From Ascidia mentula (taxonomy: Eukaryota; Chordata; Ascidiacea; Phlebobranchia; Ascidiidae): a stretch of 64,000 nt of DNA. The notes under the pieces were generated by a model, which was not told the origin of the DNA, ran no database searches, and saw only the letters and a list, made by a program, of their open reading frames with translations. The translations under genes were made by a program, and so were the position numbers. The stretch covers positions 10,925,001-10,989,000 of the forward strand of contig OX387202.1 in the NCBI GenBank assembly GCA_947561715.1. The letters run 5' to 3'. Position 1 is the stretch's first letter; each line of letters opens with the position of its first letter. Shown one piece after another: positions 1 to 11,774 of this stretch.

Positions 1-1530
1 ATAGTGTTGTATTGCACCTTCACTAACATGTTTCAACTTTCCACACTTCTGCAAGCATAGAACTGTAATGTGTGTTGTTGACAACAGTCATCAACAATCC
101 CATTTTATTAGCCGTATTGTGGTTATAAAATTATCCATGCATTCTTGAGATGAACAATGAACGAACATCATCCATGTAAATACACACGAGTTTGATCATG
201 GGCATTACGCTCAAGCACATGCAAGGCTGCAGTGCAGTCCGCGTTTTAAAAGATTTGTACTTAATTCGAAGGCCACCAACTTTACATCAAATGTGCAACG
301 TACGTAGATATATTTTATAATTAGGGTTCTCATTAAATGCCCAATATAGACTAAACTGTCAAGAGTAACTGATTATCGTTGCTTAACTTTAAGGAAGTCA
401 GTAATCACACGCAGTAGAGCAATAAAAGTCATTACGAATCACATCATAACAATACATGATATATAACCAAACAATTTGGCATCAAACACAAATTTAAGTT
501 TTGCTGTGTGGTTGCATCATGAGCAGCAGCTGCCATATAAACTTTTTTTTAAGCATAAATGAAAAGTTGCAGTGTCGTATTTAAAATTCATATGCGGGGC
601 CACCTTTGTTTATGCCAATGCTTTTCAAGCTGTGTATCCCGACAACCTGGTACTTAGTTTTTGAGATTGTCATACAGTCCCTATTTCAAAGGTGTACCGC
701 TCTACATCAATTGCGCATCGTACGTAGATATATTTTATAATTCGGGTTCTCATTAAAATACCCAATATAGACTGAACTGTCAGAGTAACTGATTAACGTT
801 GCTCAATTTAAAGGAAGTCAGTAATCACACGCAATAGAGCAATAAAAGTCATTACGAGTATCAATACTGCGATATAGCAAAACTATTTGCATCAAATACA
901 GACTCAAGTTGTGTTGTGACTTTGCTTCTTGTGCAACTGAAGGGTCAAATAAGGAACGTTATTCACTTCGCGGGCCTTGTCAAAAAAGTACATTTTAATG
1001 AATCCTTCTACCACATTACTATGTCTCACATCACATCCATTTTAATAGCGATCCAATTTGAAGAAATGCCAATATTTTGAAGATCTCAGAACCCAAAACA
1101 CGATCGTTGCTTAACTTTAAGGAAGTTAGTAATCACACGCAATAGAGCAGTAAATGCCATTACGAACCACATCGTAACAATACTTGCTATATAGCCAAAC
1201 AATTTTTCTGTTTGATTGCATCATGAGCAGTAGCTGACATATCAACTTTTTTTTGTTAAGCATGAATGAAAAGTTGCAGTGTCGTATTGAAAATTCATGT
1301 GCGGGGCCACCTTTGTTTATTCCAATCCTTTAAAAGCTGTGTGTTGCGACGACCTGGTATTTAGTTTTTATATTGCCATACAGTCCTTATTTCAAAGGTC
1401 TCCCGCTCTACATCAATTGCGCATTGTGCGAATATAAACTGAACTGTCAGAGTAACTAATTAACGTTGCTCAATTTAAAGGAAGTCAGTTATCACACGCA
1501 ATAGAGCAATATCTTTTCATTTGGGCAAAC
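1..1530. repeat. Dispersed/direct repeat block at the left edge of the KY cluster
   Basis: No gene is seen here. A motif of about 60 bases recurs near 379, 800, 1104 and 1467, and a block of about 130 bases recurs near 570-690 and 1270-1400. The same block is present at about 40565-40700. The first 150 bases match about 40985-41150. The sequences therefore flank the KY cluster on both sides. Their family was not recognised. Confidence 0.7.
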
Positions 1531-1750
1531 TTCATACTTTAGCAGAAGCTAAGTGGCAGGTATTGTTTTAAAATCTATTCATGGCTTGTTTATGTATCGT
1601 AAATATTCCGAACAATTAACAATCGTTACCTATGTTGGAGAATGTGTTTAGTAAGATCGAGACCCAAAGTACTTTAAACTTAATTATTTGTTGTTTGACT
1701 GTGTAAAGCATACGTCGTCGTTTGGTAAAGTAGAAACATCTGAACAGAAC

Positions 1751-4700
1751 ATGTCCCAAGGAAACTCGCAATCAGAAATATATGATGGAGTTATTGTGCA
1801 TGACAGAAGAAGTTGTAAGAAACTTTTGACGTAAATTTTAATTATCATTTCTTAGTATTGCCATAAACTATACATACGTAGATTAACGTACATGGCAGTA
1901 AGGCTTATAAAGACTGCAACTTTTTTTAGTGAAACATATATCGGGATTGTTTGACAAACAAATTTCACTTCTCAGTGATCAAGTTAAAAGGTATGTTGGT
2001 TAAATCAACCAATGTGAATGAAATATCATGAGGTTTTCAGGCTTGGCAGCCCAGGCAATGCAGCCCAGCTGGATCAGCCACTTTTTCCTGACAAGTCGGA
2101 ACAAGATTTGAAAAATCAAGCTCCCGGTGAGGTTTGAACTCACGACCCTGGGCTAACCAGGCCCAACGCTCTACCAACTGAGCTACAGGAGCTCAGTGGT
2201 TTCACGGGGTATATTACTGCGTTATCTGATACGGTGGTAGAGATCCCCTACGTATATGTGAAGGTTGCCTGGCAAGTTGTGCGCTTGCGCACCAGTGTAC
2301 CTTGGCCACAATATACCCCGTGAAACCACTGAGCTCCTGTAGCTCAGTTGGTAGAGCGTTGGGCCTGGTTAGCCCAGGGTCGTGAGTTCAAACCTCACCG
2401 GGAGCTTGATTTTTCAAATCTTGTTCCGACTTGTCAGGAAAAAGTGGCTGATCCAGCTGGGCTGCATTGCCTGGGCTGCCAAGCCTGAAAACCTCATGAT
2501 CGCGATACGTTAGCTGTGATCGCCAAGCAAGGACCTGCGCAGTGGGGCGATCCTGCCTATCATGCCATTGCATGAAATATTACTGCGTTATCTGATACGG
2601 TGGTAGAGATCCCCTACGTATATGTGAAGGTTGCCTGGCAAGTTGTGCGCTTGCGCACCAGTGTACCTTGGCCACAATATACCCCGTGAAACCACTGAGC
2701 TCCTGTAGCTCAGTTGGTAGAGCGTTGGGCCTGGTTAGCCCAGGGTCGTGAGTTCAAACCTCACCGGGAGCTTGATTTTTCAAATCTTGTTCCGACTTGT
2801 CAGGAAAAAGTGGCTGATCCAGCTGGGCTGCATTGCCTGGGCTGCCAAGCCTGAAAACCTCATGATCGCGATACGTTAGCTGTGATCGCCAAGCAAGGAC
2901 CTGCGCAGTGGGGCGATCCTGCCTATCATGCCATTGCATGAAATATTACTGCGTTATCTGATACGGTGGTAGAGATCCCCTACGTATATGTGAAGGTTGC
3001 CTGGCAAGTTGTGCGCTTGCGCACCAGTGTACCTTGGCCACAATATACCCCGTGAAACCACTGAGCTCCTGTAGCTCAGTTGGTAGAGCGTTGGGCCTGG
3101 TTAGCCCAGGGTCGTGAGTTCAAACCTCACCGGGAGCTTGATTTTTCAAATCTTGTTCCGACTTGTCAGGAAAAAGTGGCTGATCCAGCTGGGCTGCATT
3201 GCCTGGGCTGCCAAGCCTGAAAACCTCATGATCGCGATACGTTAGCTGTGATCGCCAAGCAAGGACCTGCGCAGTGGGGCGATCCTGCCTATCATGCCAT
3301 TGCATGAAATATTACTGCGTTATCTGATACGGTGGTAGAGATCCCCTACGTATATGTGAAGGTTGCCTGGCAAGTTGTGCGCTTGCGCACCAGTGTACCT
3401 TGGCCACAATATACCCCGTGAAACCACTGAGCTCCTGTAGCTCAGTTGGTAGAGCGTTGGGCCTGGTTAGCCCAGGGTCGTGAGTTCAAACCTCACCGGG
3501 AGCTTGATTTTTCAAATCTTGTTCCGACTTGTCAGGAAAAAGTGGCTGATCCAGCTGGGCTGCATTGCCTGGGCTGCCAAGCCTGAAAACCTCATGATCG
3601 CGATACGTTAGCTGTGATCGCCAAGCAAGGACCTGCGCAGTGGGGCGATCCTGCCTATCATGCCATTGCATGAAATATTACTGCGTTATCTGATACGGTG
3701 GTAGAGATCCCCTACGTATATGTGAAGGTTGCCTGGCAAGTTGTGCGCTTGCGCACCAGTGTACCTTGGCCACAATATACCCCGTGAAACCACTGAGCTC
3801 CTGTAGCTCAGTTGGTAGAGCGTTGGGCCTGGTTAGCCCAGGGTCGTGAGTTCAAACCTCACCGGGAGCTTGATTTTTCAAATCTTGTTCCGACTTGTCA
3901 GGAAAAAGTGGCTGATCCAGCTGGGCTGCATTGCCTGGGCTGCCAAGCCTGAAAACCTCATGATCGCGATACGTTAGCTGTGATCGCCAAGCAAGGACCT
4001 GCGCAGTGGGGCGATCCTGCCTATCATGCCATTGCATGAAATATTACTGCGTTATCTGATACGGTGGTAGAGATCCCCTACGTATATGTGAAGGTTGCCT
4101 GGCAAGTTGTGCGCTTGCGCACCAGTGTACCTTGGCCACAATATACCCCGTGAAACCACTGAGCTCCTGTAGCTCAGTTGGTAGAGCGTTGGGCCTGGTT
4201 AGCCCAGGGTCGTGAGTTCAAACCTCACCGGGAGCTTGATTTTTCAAATCTTGTTCCGACTTGTCAGGAAAAAGTGGCTGATCCAGCTGGGCTGCATTGC
4301 CTGGGCTGCCAAGCCTGAAAACCTCATGATCGCGATACGTTAGCTGTGATCGCCAAGCAAGGACCTGCGCAGTGGGGCGATCCTGCCTATCATGCCATTG
4401 CATGAAATATTACTGCGTTATCTGATACGGTGGTAGAGATCCCCTACGTATATGTGAAGGTTGCCTGGCAAGTTGTGCGCTTGCGCACCAGTGTACCTTG
4501 GCCACAATATACCCCGTGAAACCACTGAGCTCCTGTAGCTCAGTTGGTAGAGCGTTGGGCCTGGTTAGCCCAGGGTCGTGAGTTCAAACCTCACCGGGAG
4601 CTTGATTTTTCAAATCTTGTTCCGACTTGTCAGGAAAAAGTGGCTGATCCAGCTGGGCTGCATTGCCTGGGCTGCCAAGCCTGAAAACCTCATGATCGCG

Positions 4701-7405
4701 ATACGTTAGCTGTGATCGCCAAGCAAGGACCTGCGCAGTGGGGCGATCCTGCCTATCATGCCATTGCATGAAATATTACTGCGTTATCTGATACGGTGGT
4801 AGAGATCCCCTACGTATATGTGAAGGTTGCCTGGCAAGTTGTGCGCTTGCGCACCAGTGTACCTTGGCCACAATATACCCCGTGAAACCACTGAGCTCCT
4901 GTAGCTCAGTTGGTAGAGCGTTGGGCCTGGTTAGCCCAGGGTCGTGAGTTCAAACCTCACCGGGAGCTTGATTTTTCAAATCTTGTTCCGACTTGTCAGG
5001 AAAAAGTGGCTGATCCAGCTGGGCTGCATTGCCTGGGCTGCCAAGCCTGAAAACCTCATGATCGCGATACGTTAGCTGTGATCGCCAAGCAAGGACCTGC
5101 GCAGTGGGGCGATCCTGCCTATCATGCCATTGCATGAAATATTACTGTGAATGAAATATTAATTGTCCTTGCTATTGTGATGTATTGTTCGTTTATAACT
5201 TTTTTGGGGGTCCTTCATTATTGATTTATTTTTCAGTGTTCATTTGTGTTTTCAGGGATCGTGAAATTAGACTACGTAATCAACAAATCAGACAAAAATA
5301 TCTAAATGAAAGATTGAGATCAAGAAAAGAGGCAATATTTTCATACCTTTGTATACATCATTAACTGATCATCAAACCGTAGTTTTTAGAATTTCAGTTT
5401 CGCTGAACGTATGGAAGAAATGGTAACCACTCAAAACCAGAAAGAACCCATTCGCAAACTGGGCCAAGAGCCACCACCGGTCCCACCTATAACAACAAAA
5501 GACACTTTGTATAGGTGATGATACGTGTTCGTCTGTGGATTCAAACAAAATATAGTTCCTACGTCAAAGCGTGATTCTCTGTGAGAAAATTACATTACAT
5601 GATAGGCGCTTTACTTGATAACCTCTCGGGTTTAATCGTTCAACTTCCACATGTATACTTTGATTAAGTTGTTGTCTTTTACGCAAAATAAACATAATTT
5701 AATATGTTTTGTTATTGATTTCAGCAAACGAAGAATCACCGATTTATTTGATTACTTGGAGCAATTCGCCATCAACATGGATTCAGAAAATGTCACTTTT
5801 CCAGTTCTAATGAAGCAACTTTTTGTTTGGAATCTAACTGACCTTGGGAAGGTTGGATTGTTTTAAGCTTTAATCAAGGTTTAATGTAAGTATGTTAGGT
5901 CAGAGTCTTGTTCCATTGGATTAGTACACAAGACCTAAATGCGATCAAATTTCCTGACCAACTGATACCAAACTCTCTTTTGGATCAGTTGAAAGCAATC
6001 AAAGAAGGAACTTCGAACTACTCGCTGGTGTTTCAGTATTCTATGTTTGAAATACAGCAATATTGCATAGCTTAGCCGACTGGATATGTTTGGGAAACGA
6101 ATTAGTATAACTTGTTCGTCACCATGTACGGTTTAGTTTACAAATAAATTGACTTTTTGTGTTTTTAAGTGCTGCTGGAATTCATTGCAAAGTTATTAAA
6201 GGTTACAAAAAAGATGTATCCTACTATCCTGATCATTCATTTTCTGCCAATCCTTATCAACGCCGTGGAACTTGGAATGCTGTTCTTATCAACAAGGAGT
6301 GGAGGTTTATTGACACCCATTGGGGAGCAAGAAGTCGTGATGGTATTATGAGTTGTAAAACACAAAACACTTTACGAAGGCAATTCTCCCACTCACTGAT
6401 CGTTTTCAATTTTTCAGAAACGACAGGAGTAATGAAGTACAAAATTGATGACTTTTGGTTTTTCACCGATCCAGACAAGTTTATCTTAAGCCATTACCCG
6501 AATGAAACCGATTGGCAACTTTTACATCATCCAATAACACTTGCTCAGTTTGAGGTTTGCAAATTCAAATCTAAATTTAAAAATGAAGTAAAATCCAGCA
6601 AAACTTAAACCAAATTGTCACGACCAAGGGGAAATTAAACGATTCTTATATTTCAATCGTAGCGCATTCTCACCAAATTGGGAAAACCCCATATGAACAT
6701 TTCTGACACTTTCAAACACCGACCTATCAGCGCGTTGCGTTTTCTAAATTTAACTATCATTTACTACTACTCATCGCTTTTACCAAACATATTAATTTCT
6801 ACATATTTTATTAACAAACTTTTCTCAAAAAAACAGGTTTGTCATATTTAAACGTAAGTGGGTATTTTACAAAACATTAAGATATAAATTATATATTCAC
6901 TTTGTGAAACATCTAATTAACCGGGCAATTCGAAGCACTTCATTATCATATCAACACCTTTATTAATAGGCGTCAGTTTTCAAAAGACCAATGTTTTACA
7001 AACTTAAACTTGAACTTTCATCCCATCAAAATGGAATGATAAGAACTGACGAGAGTGGATTTGTGAGGGTGACTTTAAAAAACACAACTGCAAGAAATGA
7101 TATTGAATTCTCATGGACTCTCCAAGAAAAAGTCGAAAACGAGTTGCAGGCCGAAGTGACGAAATCTGTTGAAGCTCACATAAACTTGGACGAATTTGTA
7201 AGACATTCCTTAAAAACAAAAGGTGGTTTTAACTTTTGAACACATTTATTCACAGATATTTGAGATCCGTCTTCCCCATCCTGGGCAATACATTTTAACC
7301 TTGTATGGTTGTTTTTCGGTTGACGTTTTCAGCGAAAACATTTGTGAATACCAAGTAGACGGTTCAATGATGGAAGCAACGCAAAAGTTGTTCATTCAGT
7401 TATAA
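1751..7405 (+). CDS. KY/hillarin-like transglutaminase-fold protein, gene A
   Basis: Ten exons can be placed: 1751-1814, 1930-1990, 5256-5331, 5390-5514, 5725-5851, 5899-6044, 6170-6342, 6418-6554, 6970-7197 and 7256-7405. They total 1287 nt (428 codons plus stop), with every junction in phase. Exons 2-3 encode a charged helical region, exon 4 a Pro-rich linker, exons 6-7 the transglutaminase-like core (IHCKVIKGY; NAVLINKEWRFIDTHWGAR) and exon 8 the KY-type segment ending WQLLHHPITLAQFE. Exons 9-10 encode a beta-rich tail. Intron 3 starts with GC instead of GT. The exon 6 donor used by the paralogues is missing, and the reading uses a weak GTTTGA donor after 6044. Intron 2 holds the SINE array. 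KY family members are cytoskeletal or adhesion-associated; the role here is unknown. Confidence 0.7.
2013..2026 (+). repeat. Left 14-bp target-site duplication of the SINE array
   Basis: TGTGAATGAAATAT occurs here and again at 5146-5159, exactly bounding the tRNA-headed repeat block. This is the pattern expected of retroposition followed by expansion inside the inserted copy. Confidence 0.75.
2120..2192 (-). tRNA. tRNA-Thr-like SINE head, inverted copy
   Basis: This is the reverse complement of the tRNA-like body in the direct units. It lies in the inverted partial unit that caps the array. It has the same 73-nt cloverleaf and presumptive GGT anticodon. Confidence 0.5.
2333..2405 (+). tRNA. 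tRNA-Thr(GGT)-like SINE head, unit 1
   Basis: The 73-nt body folds as a cloverleaf. It has a 7-bp acceptor stem (GCTCCTG with CGGGAGC, one G-T pair), a GCTC/GAGC D stem, an anticodon stem TGGGC/GCCCA with loop CTGGTTA (anticodon GGT), and a perfect GTGAG/CTCAC T stem around TTCAAAC. Pol III A and B boxes are recognisable, and TTTTT follows at 2409. There is one extra base between the D and anticodon stems, and CCA is not encoded. It is more likely a SINE promoter than a working tRNA. Confidence 0.55.
2699..2771 (+). tRNA. tRNA-Thr-like SINE head, unit 2
   Basis: Same sequence as unit 1, offset by 366 bases. Confidence 0.5.
3065..3137 (+). tRNA. tRNA-Thr-like SINE head, unit 3
   Basis: Same sequence as unit 1, offset by 732 bases. 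Confidence 0.5.
3431..3503 (+). tRNA. tRNA-Thr-like SINE head, unit 4
   Basis: Same sequence as unit 1, offset by 1098 bases. Confidence 0.5.
3797..3869 (+). tRNA. tRNA-Thr-like SINE head, unit 5
   Basis: Same sequence as unit 1, offset by 1464 bases. Confidence 0.5.
4163..4235 (+). tRNA. tRNA-Thr-like SINE head, unit 6
   Basis: Same sequence as unit 1, offset by 1830 bases. Confidence 0.5.
4529..4601 (+). tRNA. tRNA-Thr-like SINE head, unit 7
   Basis: Same sequence as unit 1, offset by 2196 bases. Confidence 0.5.
4895..4967 (+). tRNA. tRNA-Thr-like SINE head, unit 8
   Basis: Same sequence as unit 1, offset by 2562 bases. The unit's tail runs into the right target duplication at 5146. Confidence 0.5.
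5146..5159 (+). repeat. Right 14-bp target-site duplication of the SINE array
   Basis: Exact copy of 2013-2026. The sequence after it is ordinary intron leading to exon 3 of gene A. Confidence 0.75.
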
Positions 7406-7475
7406 AAACAGTACATGTATCGATAAATCAACCAAAATCGTGAAACAATATGAAAACAATAAACCTGGCCCATAA

Positions 7476-7580
7476 TTGCTTAATACTGCTCTTCTGGCAA
7501 ACTTTAGTGCATTTACGTTTCTCGACGTTTCGGCTATTATGCAACAGCTTAAAGTTTGCCAGAAGAGCAGTATTAAGCAA
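7476..7580. repeat. Perfect 31-bp inverted repeat (hairpin)
   Basis: The arms at 7476-7506 and 7550-7580 are exact reverse complements (TTGCTTAATACTGCTCTTCT and onward) around a 43-nt loop. On the - strand the loop contains CGAAACGTCG, a string also seen at the hammerhead-like motifs in this window. The rest of 7406-9037, between genes A and B, shows no gene; 7710-7830 is ordinary gene A 3' flank that recurs downstream of the orphan exons at 24.3 and 35.9 kb. Confidence 0.8.
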
Positions 7581-9037
7581 TAAAATATGCCTGGCAGCAT
7601 CAGTAACAATTTGCTGGCCCATAATGCACCAAATCACTTTTATTTTGCACGAAAAGTTACAACGTACATAAACAATAGACATGATACACAAAATGACGTG
7701 GGCACCGATGAAACGACAAGGGTTAATAAGTCAACCACCCAGATGACTTAGATTTCCCCCATGGAAAAACGTCGCCTGCCGTTGGATCGCTGCTTATTTC
7801 ATTGTTACACTTGGTATATAGGGTTTTGATTGCATGCACTGTAATATATTCTTTATTATTGTCATATTCCAGCAATATTTCTTTGACTACCTTTGAGTTT
7901 TTCTCGATTTTTGCTTGTTAAATTACGTGATTCAAGCAGTTTCTGTCTTGTATTGGTTGTACTTTAACCCATAAATACCTCGAAGTGCGTATGAAGTTTC
8001 ACCCGTAATTTTTTAACATTTATCCTCCTTGTGTCGCTGTGATAATGATGACACGTGTTTGTATGTATATACAGCAATATCTTTGTATTCACGGAAGACT
8101 TGTTTTGTTTAGTTGGAATTTATGTTATCGCTATGATAAGCAACTGCTATTTTATTAGGAATCGTCCATCTATTCGATGTTTTTTTTTATATAAGCATCA
8201 TTGAACTATTTATTCGGATTAAACTACATAAAATATATTGTTACCAAATGTCTGATTTCTGAGTGACAAACTTCACACGCAATTAGACAAACAACCCATA
8301 GGTAAATGGTAAATATAATCATTTGCTGTAAAACCATGTCTGTGTTTAGATATTAGTTGTTGATCGAATGGTAAGTTTGTTTTAGTCACTTGAACGTTTG
8401 CTGCTGCACTCAAGTTCGGTTTGACGAAAGCCTAGCGTGGCGCAAGAATACTACGAATTTGGTTAAAGATTGACACGAACTTTGTCCATACGATTGCAAG
8501 CAGAAGTGCCGCCAGGTTACTGAAACTCGCAGCAGCAAAAATTCACAGTTAATTTATCAGGTACACGAAGGTCTAGTAAAGATAAGAGTTAGGAAAATTA
8601 TTTTTATCTTGGCAATCTAACCATATTTACGACAGCTTGTCCATTGCCTACTGTAATAAAATCACAGCACTTTCTAACGTATGACGTCACTGAAGTATTG
8701 TGTCAACCTGTTCTGGCTTAGTTTGTTACTGAATGTAGTTTATACATGTTCGACTTTATTCAGAATTACTCTTACACTTCCTGTGCTTTCCAAAACATTC
8801 GATTGTTAAATACGCACAATGTTAAGTTTAATTAGCGTAAAGTAGAGTTTCCTAAATGGTGCGCCTTTCACCTGACTCATCGATAAAAACTAATTTCAAT
8901 AAAAAAGCGAATTCGTTTCCAAAAAACGTCAACACTAAAGACGGTCAAGTATTTGAGATTTCGGTTTTTGTTGTAACGAGGTTGCATTAAAAAAAAAGAA
9001 ACAACATTTGCAATTTGGTGAAGTTACTTGTATCAAA

Positions 9038-11774
9038 ATGGAGCAACGCAAAATAGGTAGGCTATTAGTGTATACACTAAAATTTAAAAAATTTTTGTTT
9101 TTGAAAAAACTTGGGCCTATCTCAAATTTATGGTTTCATTGCAGACACGTAGTTTTATTTAAATCTGGAATTGAAATGTTTTGTAGTAATTCACTGAATT
9201 TCTTTTTGGATTTAGTGAAAGAATTGCGTGGATATTTTGATGCAAAATCTGCCAATATTCGAAAGGATATAGAAAGGTGACGATATGGGTTGTGTTTTAT
9301 TTTTACGAAATATATTTTATGTAAGAGTCCAAACATAACTAAACTAAACAGCAAATATTACTGAGTTGTCCTGGAAGAAACTAATGGGGGCACATTCCTC
9401 CTTACAAGCTCCTGTGAAATAATTTAAAGAATATTTTTATTCAGAGAAAAAGAAATCAAGCGACAAACCAAGAAAAACGTCGAAAACATCTTGAAGAATA
9501 TTTACAAAACCGAAAAGAGGTAATTGTATCGTTTGTGCCGACTTCGTATTTGTACAAAGTTTGATAAAATACAAATACAAACTTCATTACAAAAAATATA
9601 GAATTTTAGCTCAGCCACACATGTGGAAATAATTCACAACAGTGAAAGGCAAAAGGAGTATGTGCCAATAATGAGTGATCTACCTGCACCATTTCCGCCA
9701 CTAATAACTAAGGAAGAGTTGTACAAGTTGGTAAAATAAAATAATAATATAAATTATGACAAATAGCCATGCACAAAAGATTTAATTTAATATATTGTGT
9801 TGTAAGGTTTTTGACAAAAAATTCCATGTGTTAAGATTGCTCACAAGATACAATTTATTTGCACAGGGACAAAGAAACTACATCTTTATTCAGTGACCTA
9901 GAGGAATATGTCATTAACATGGACTCAACCAATGTTACATATTCAGCATTAATGAACGAACTCTTCGTTTGGAAATTAACCGATCTGGAAAAAGTTAATT
10001 ATTTTACTTTTGTTTACTAAAAGGGAGTTTAAACATTATTATATGGTTTAGGTTCGGATACTTTTTCACTGGGTCAGCTCCCAAGATTTGAATGCAATCA
10101 ACTTTCCTGAACACTTAGATGACGATTCGCCACTTGCTCATTTGAAGGCTATCAAAGAAGATAAAACTGATTACTCTGATTTGTTTCAACGGATCTGTAG
10201 GTAAACAATTTAGGTATCTTGCCACAATATACCTGATTTAACCGCTAAGCTCCTGCACTCAGTTGGTAGATTGTTGGGCCTGGTTAGACCTGATTTTTCA
10301 AATCCACTTATCGGAAAAAGTGGCCGATTGAGTCAGGCTGCAATGCCTTGACCGCGAAGACAATATACATTGTGTTATCTATTGGATAGCAGTGATCGCG
10401 TCTGCGCAGTTAATCTTGTCTGTCATGCATTGCATGAAAAACTTTTAGAGGGTGTGTTTAAGCATTGCGAGTTTGGGAAAATTTTGTAAGCTTGTCGCAA
10501 CGTTTAAAGTATTTTATCTTTCCAAAATAGCAAGAGATTGTTTGTCTACAAATTTAAAAGAATTCATGTTTTTTCACTAGGGCTGCCGCAATCCATTGCA
10601 AAACAATAGAATGTTACGCAAAAGGTTTTGGATACTATCCTGACCATTCATTTTCTGCTAATCCTGACAAATTCCATAGAACGTGGAATGCAGTACTTTT
10701 CGACAATCAGTGGAGGTTTATTGACACCGATTTTGGAGCAAGATCTATAATCGGTATAAGAAAAATGTTGCCAGCATCTAGTGTTTCGTTAAATAATAAC
10801 AACTATATTAGAGGTGACTGAAGAAATAGTGTACAGATTCAATGAGCATTACTTCCTCACGGATCCAGACAAACTTATTACCAGCCATTATCCTGACGAG
10901 GAAGAATGGCAACTTTTACATCAACCAATAACAATTCATCAGTTTGAGGTTTGTTCTGTAATATGGAAAACTGTGTATTTGCAGTTTTCAATCAGCTGCA
11001 GACAAGTGTTTTGGTCTGATATGCTGCTCACCAAATCAGTATTGGCTCTCTTGTTTATGCATGCCTGTGGTTCGGCAAAACCACATGCTGCCAATCGGTA
11101 TTTTTCACGTAAAACGTGTGTGGAAACGTATAACACTACAGCATTGATAAAACAATCTAGCAGGGCATAATAGCAGCGTGACAATACGGAGATTGTAAAC
11201 AAATGGTGTCAGGTCAGCTCTATATAATGATGGAGCTTCGTAGATGAAACATGACAATGTTATCAACAGTATTGGCCAGTCTCTTTATTCTCAGAATTAT
11301 GAGCAAATCCGTAAATATTGTTCCTAACAAATTTGCCCACAACAGAATTTAGTCATGAAGTACGGTATGTTTTACAAACTACAAATCCGACTTTTATCTC
11401 ATCAAAATGCATGGATTTCCACCGATCAAAATGGGTTTGTTCAAATAAAGTTTGGATACAATAACCCCCAAGAAATCTGGACGTCTCATTGCATGCTACA
11501 AAGACGAAATAACCATAAATTAGAGAAACCATTCGATGGTGATGTTGTTGAGGTGTGCCAAACCGAAGATGAAGTGATTGGTAAAAGTTTGTTGCAATAA
11601 TAAGTTGACAAAGTAAGTTAACTCTATTGTTTTTGCGTACAGGTATGCAATATTCATTGGTCAAAAGCAGGACAATACATGTTTGCAGTTGTGACCAGTA
11701 AGGACAATGAAGATAATGGCCATCTTGTTTTTGAATATCAAGTTAACGCTTCAGTATTTTCTTCGGCTAAATAA
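9038..11774 (+). CDS. KY/hillarin-like protein, gene B (one exon-3 frameshift)
   Basis: Exons are 9038-9056, 9216-9276, 9445-9519, 9602-9726, 9867-9993, 10052-10200, 10581-10753, 10812-10948, 11346-11573 and 11643-11774. Exon 3 is 75 nt where paralogues have 76 (or 73), and the base is lost in the run near ACCAAGAAAAACG, which shifts the frame. Everything else is open and in phase. Exon 7 reads NAVLFDNQWRFIDTDFGAR, so the Trp of the usual THWGAR box is Phe. Exons 9-10 are the most diverged of the family. Intron 6 holds a SINE. It is either a young pseudogene or a sequencing error in an intact gene. Confidence 0.65.
10212..10445 (+). mobile_element. Degenerate SINE copy in intron 6 of gene B
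   Basis: It matches the 366-bp unit in order: the CCACAATATACC upstream part, a damaged tRNA head (GCTCCTGCACTCAGTTGG), the AATCC/GTGGC linker and a tail ending in TGCATTGCATGAAA. The tRNA T arm is deleted, so no cloverleaf forms. Confidence 0.7.

Larger units (their letters stand above)
2027..5145 (+). repeat. Tandem array of 366-bp tRNA-headed SINE units
   Basis: The block starts with an inverted partial unit (about 2027-2214) and continues as eight direct units from 2215 to 5142. Corresponding positions are spaced exactly 366 bases apart (for example 2388, 2754, 3120 and on to 4950). All eight translated segments are identical. Each unit has an upstream region, a 73-nt tRNA-like body, a T5 run right after it, and a tail ending in TTGCATGAAATATT. 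The array lies in intron 2 of KY gene A, in the same orientation as the gene. Diverged single copies elsewhere in the window show that the unit is a mobile SINE, not a local tRNA cluster. Confidence 0.9.

Noticed and set aside
2388..5135. Eight identical 61-codon - strand open frames in the array
   Set aside because: They run through the tRNA T arm and the SINE tail and recur only because the unit recurs. No coding signature.
2215..5142. CRISPR-like regular repeats
   Set aside because: Units are 366 bp with no unique spacers, in a spliced eukaryotic setting.
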